This document shows positions 60,323 through 64,000 of a stretch of 64,000 bases of DNA, piece after piece. Position 1 is the first letter of the stretch, and each line of letters starts with the position of its first letter. Position numbers and translations under genes: made by a program. The DNA is from Armillaria gallica. Taxonomy: Eukaryota; Basidiomycota; Agaricomycetes; Agaricales; Physalacriaceae. The notes beneath the pieces are model-generated. The model ran no database searches and was not told where the DNA came from. It saw only the letters and a program-made list of their open reading frames with translations. The stretch is taken from positions 4,495,001-4,559,000 of the forward strand of contig JBANDB010000007.1 of assembly GCA_037576215.1 (NCBI GenBank). Reading direction: 5' to 3'.

Positions 60323-60629
60323 CGTTGCAGGACAGGATGCTCTATGTAGTGCAACGTTGGAATGGCGGAGAGAGCTGAGCTGCTAAAATTCTCACGGTAG
60401 TCAAGTCGGGCCGCTACTAACTATCCGCCCACTCTCGATTCTTATATGACAAATAACACTCCACTTTACCCCACAGTTCATCTGGCGAATATCACACCTT
60501 GTGTTCCAGATGTCTATTCCCCATATTACTATACATCGTGATCTTCTACAGAGAACAGACAGTGATATTATTTAAGGTACAAGCAAAGAAAACATCAAGT
60601 CAAAGCAAAATCAGAGGAAGGCAATCGAC
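60323..60629. other. Short intergenic stretch
   Basis: 307 bases: promoter of the minus-strand ssSPT-like gene and the 3' flank of aconitase. No gene seen. Confidence 0.45.
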
Positions 60630-63616
<2,987 letters not shown>

Positions 63617-64000
63617 TGTCGAACACGATGAGCAAGGTCAGAGGAGAGATCAGAAAACCTTCCGTTGCCGGTTCTTACCAGATTTATACCATCAGGGCCA
63701 CGTGAAATTGCATTCCCCGCCAATCAGAGCGCGTGCGTTATGGATTGTATAGTTATTTATTTAGTTTCCTGCGGGGTGGAATATGATATCCAGCGAGCCG
63801 TCGGGTGCCCTTTATTGCGTCGCACAGGATGGGATCTCATTGACCCGCTCTTTTGCCGCGCAAGACGCCCAGAAAGTGACCTGGTGACCGACATGTAGCC
63901 AATAAGAGGGCGTGCCGGTCGGCCGACTACTGCACGAACTTTAAGCCTTAGTCCCCGATGACGCTGATGCAGCTGCACTAGCATGTACATTTCAGTCTTA
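63617..64000. other. Promoter side of aconitase to the window edge
   Basis: 384 bases, moderately GC-rich, no supported gene. It contains an inverted CCAAT box (ATTGG) at 63899-63903. Confidence 0.35.

Overview
This is nuclear DNA of a filamentous fungus, almost certainly a mushroom-forming basidiomycete (Agaricomycetes). Genes are cut by many introns of roughly 50 bases with GT..AG (sometimes GC..AG) ends, exons go down to a few bases, and genes lie on both strands without operons. No prokaryotic, viral or CRISPR features are seen. Exon models were built by hand from splice signals, reading phase and family motifs; for most genes the summed exon lengths close in frame.

Layout. 0-6 kb: the edge of a Ser/Thr-rich surface protein gene, a doubtful small gene, a 98-residue hydrophilic protein and a WASP/Las17-like gene that lacks the usual C-terminal module. 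6.2-11.2 kb: a putative OTT_1508-type deaminase gene, with a 3.3 kb hAT-like transposon (17-base inverted ends, 8-base target duplication) inserted 38 bases before its start. 11.7-21.8 kb: carbohydrate-active genes: GH92 mannosidase, two tandem GH12 endoglucanases and a GH105-type hydrolase broken by a stop codon, with a CsbD-like stress gene among them. 22-27.5 kb: RAX1-like RGS protein, complex I subunit NDUFA2, and a PTR2 peptide transporter. 28-39 kb: an accessory zone with two APH-like kinase genes, a coiled-coil protein, an SMP-30-like lactonase, an SRPK-like kinase pseudogene split by a 379-base MITE, and a second, intact deaminase gene. 39.8-63.6 kb: mostly housekeeping: GT32 glycosyltransferase, TFB5 of TFIIH, ribose-5-phosphate isomerase, the pentafunctional AROM protein, an alternative NADH dehydrogenase, an MFS sugar transporter, a ferric reductase, a serine palmitoyltransferase small subunit and aconitase.

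How genes relate. RKI1 and AROM are neighbours; the pentose phosphate route supplies the erythrose-4-phosphate used in the shikimate pathway. NDUFA2, NDE1 and aconitase are mitochondrial energy genes. The GH block fits a plant-litter or wood-decay lifestyle. The accessory zone holds paralogue pairs and mobile elements.

Most notable: (i) one two-exon C-terminal tail, with the same intron position, is found at three loci, including the end of the WASP-like gene; (ii) the hAT-like insertion next to the deaminase gene; (iii) six otherwise well-conserved genes each need one extra base, mostly in or beside short homopolymer runs, which looks more like assembly error than decay; (iv) five introns that appear to start with GC, and a 4-base exon in the sugar transporter.
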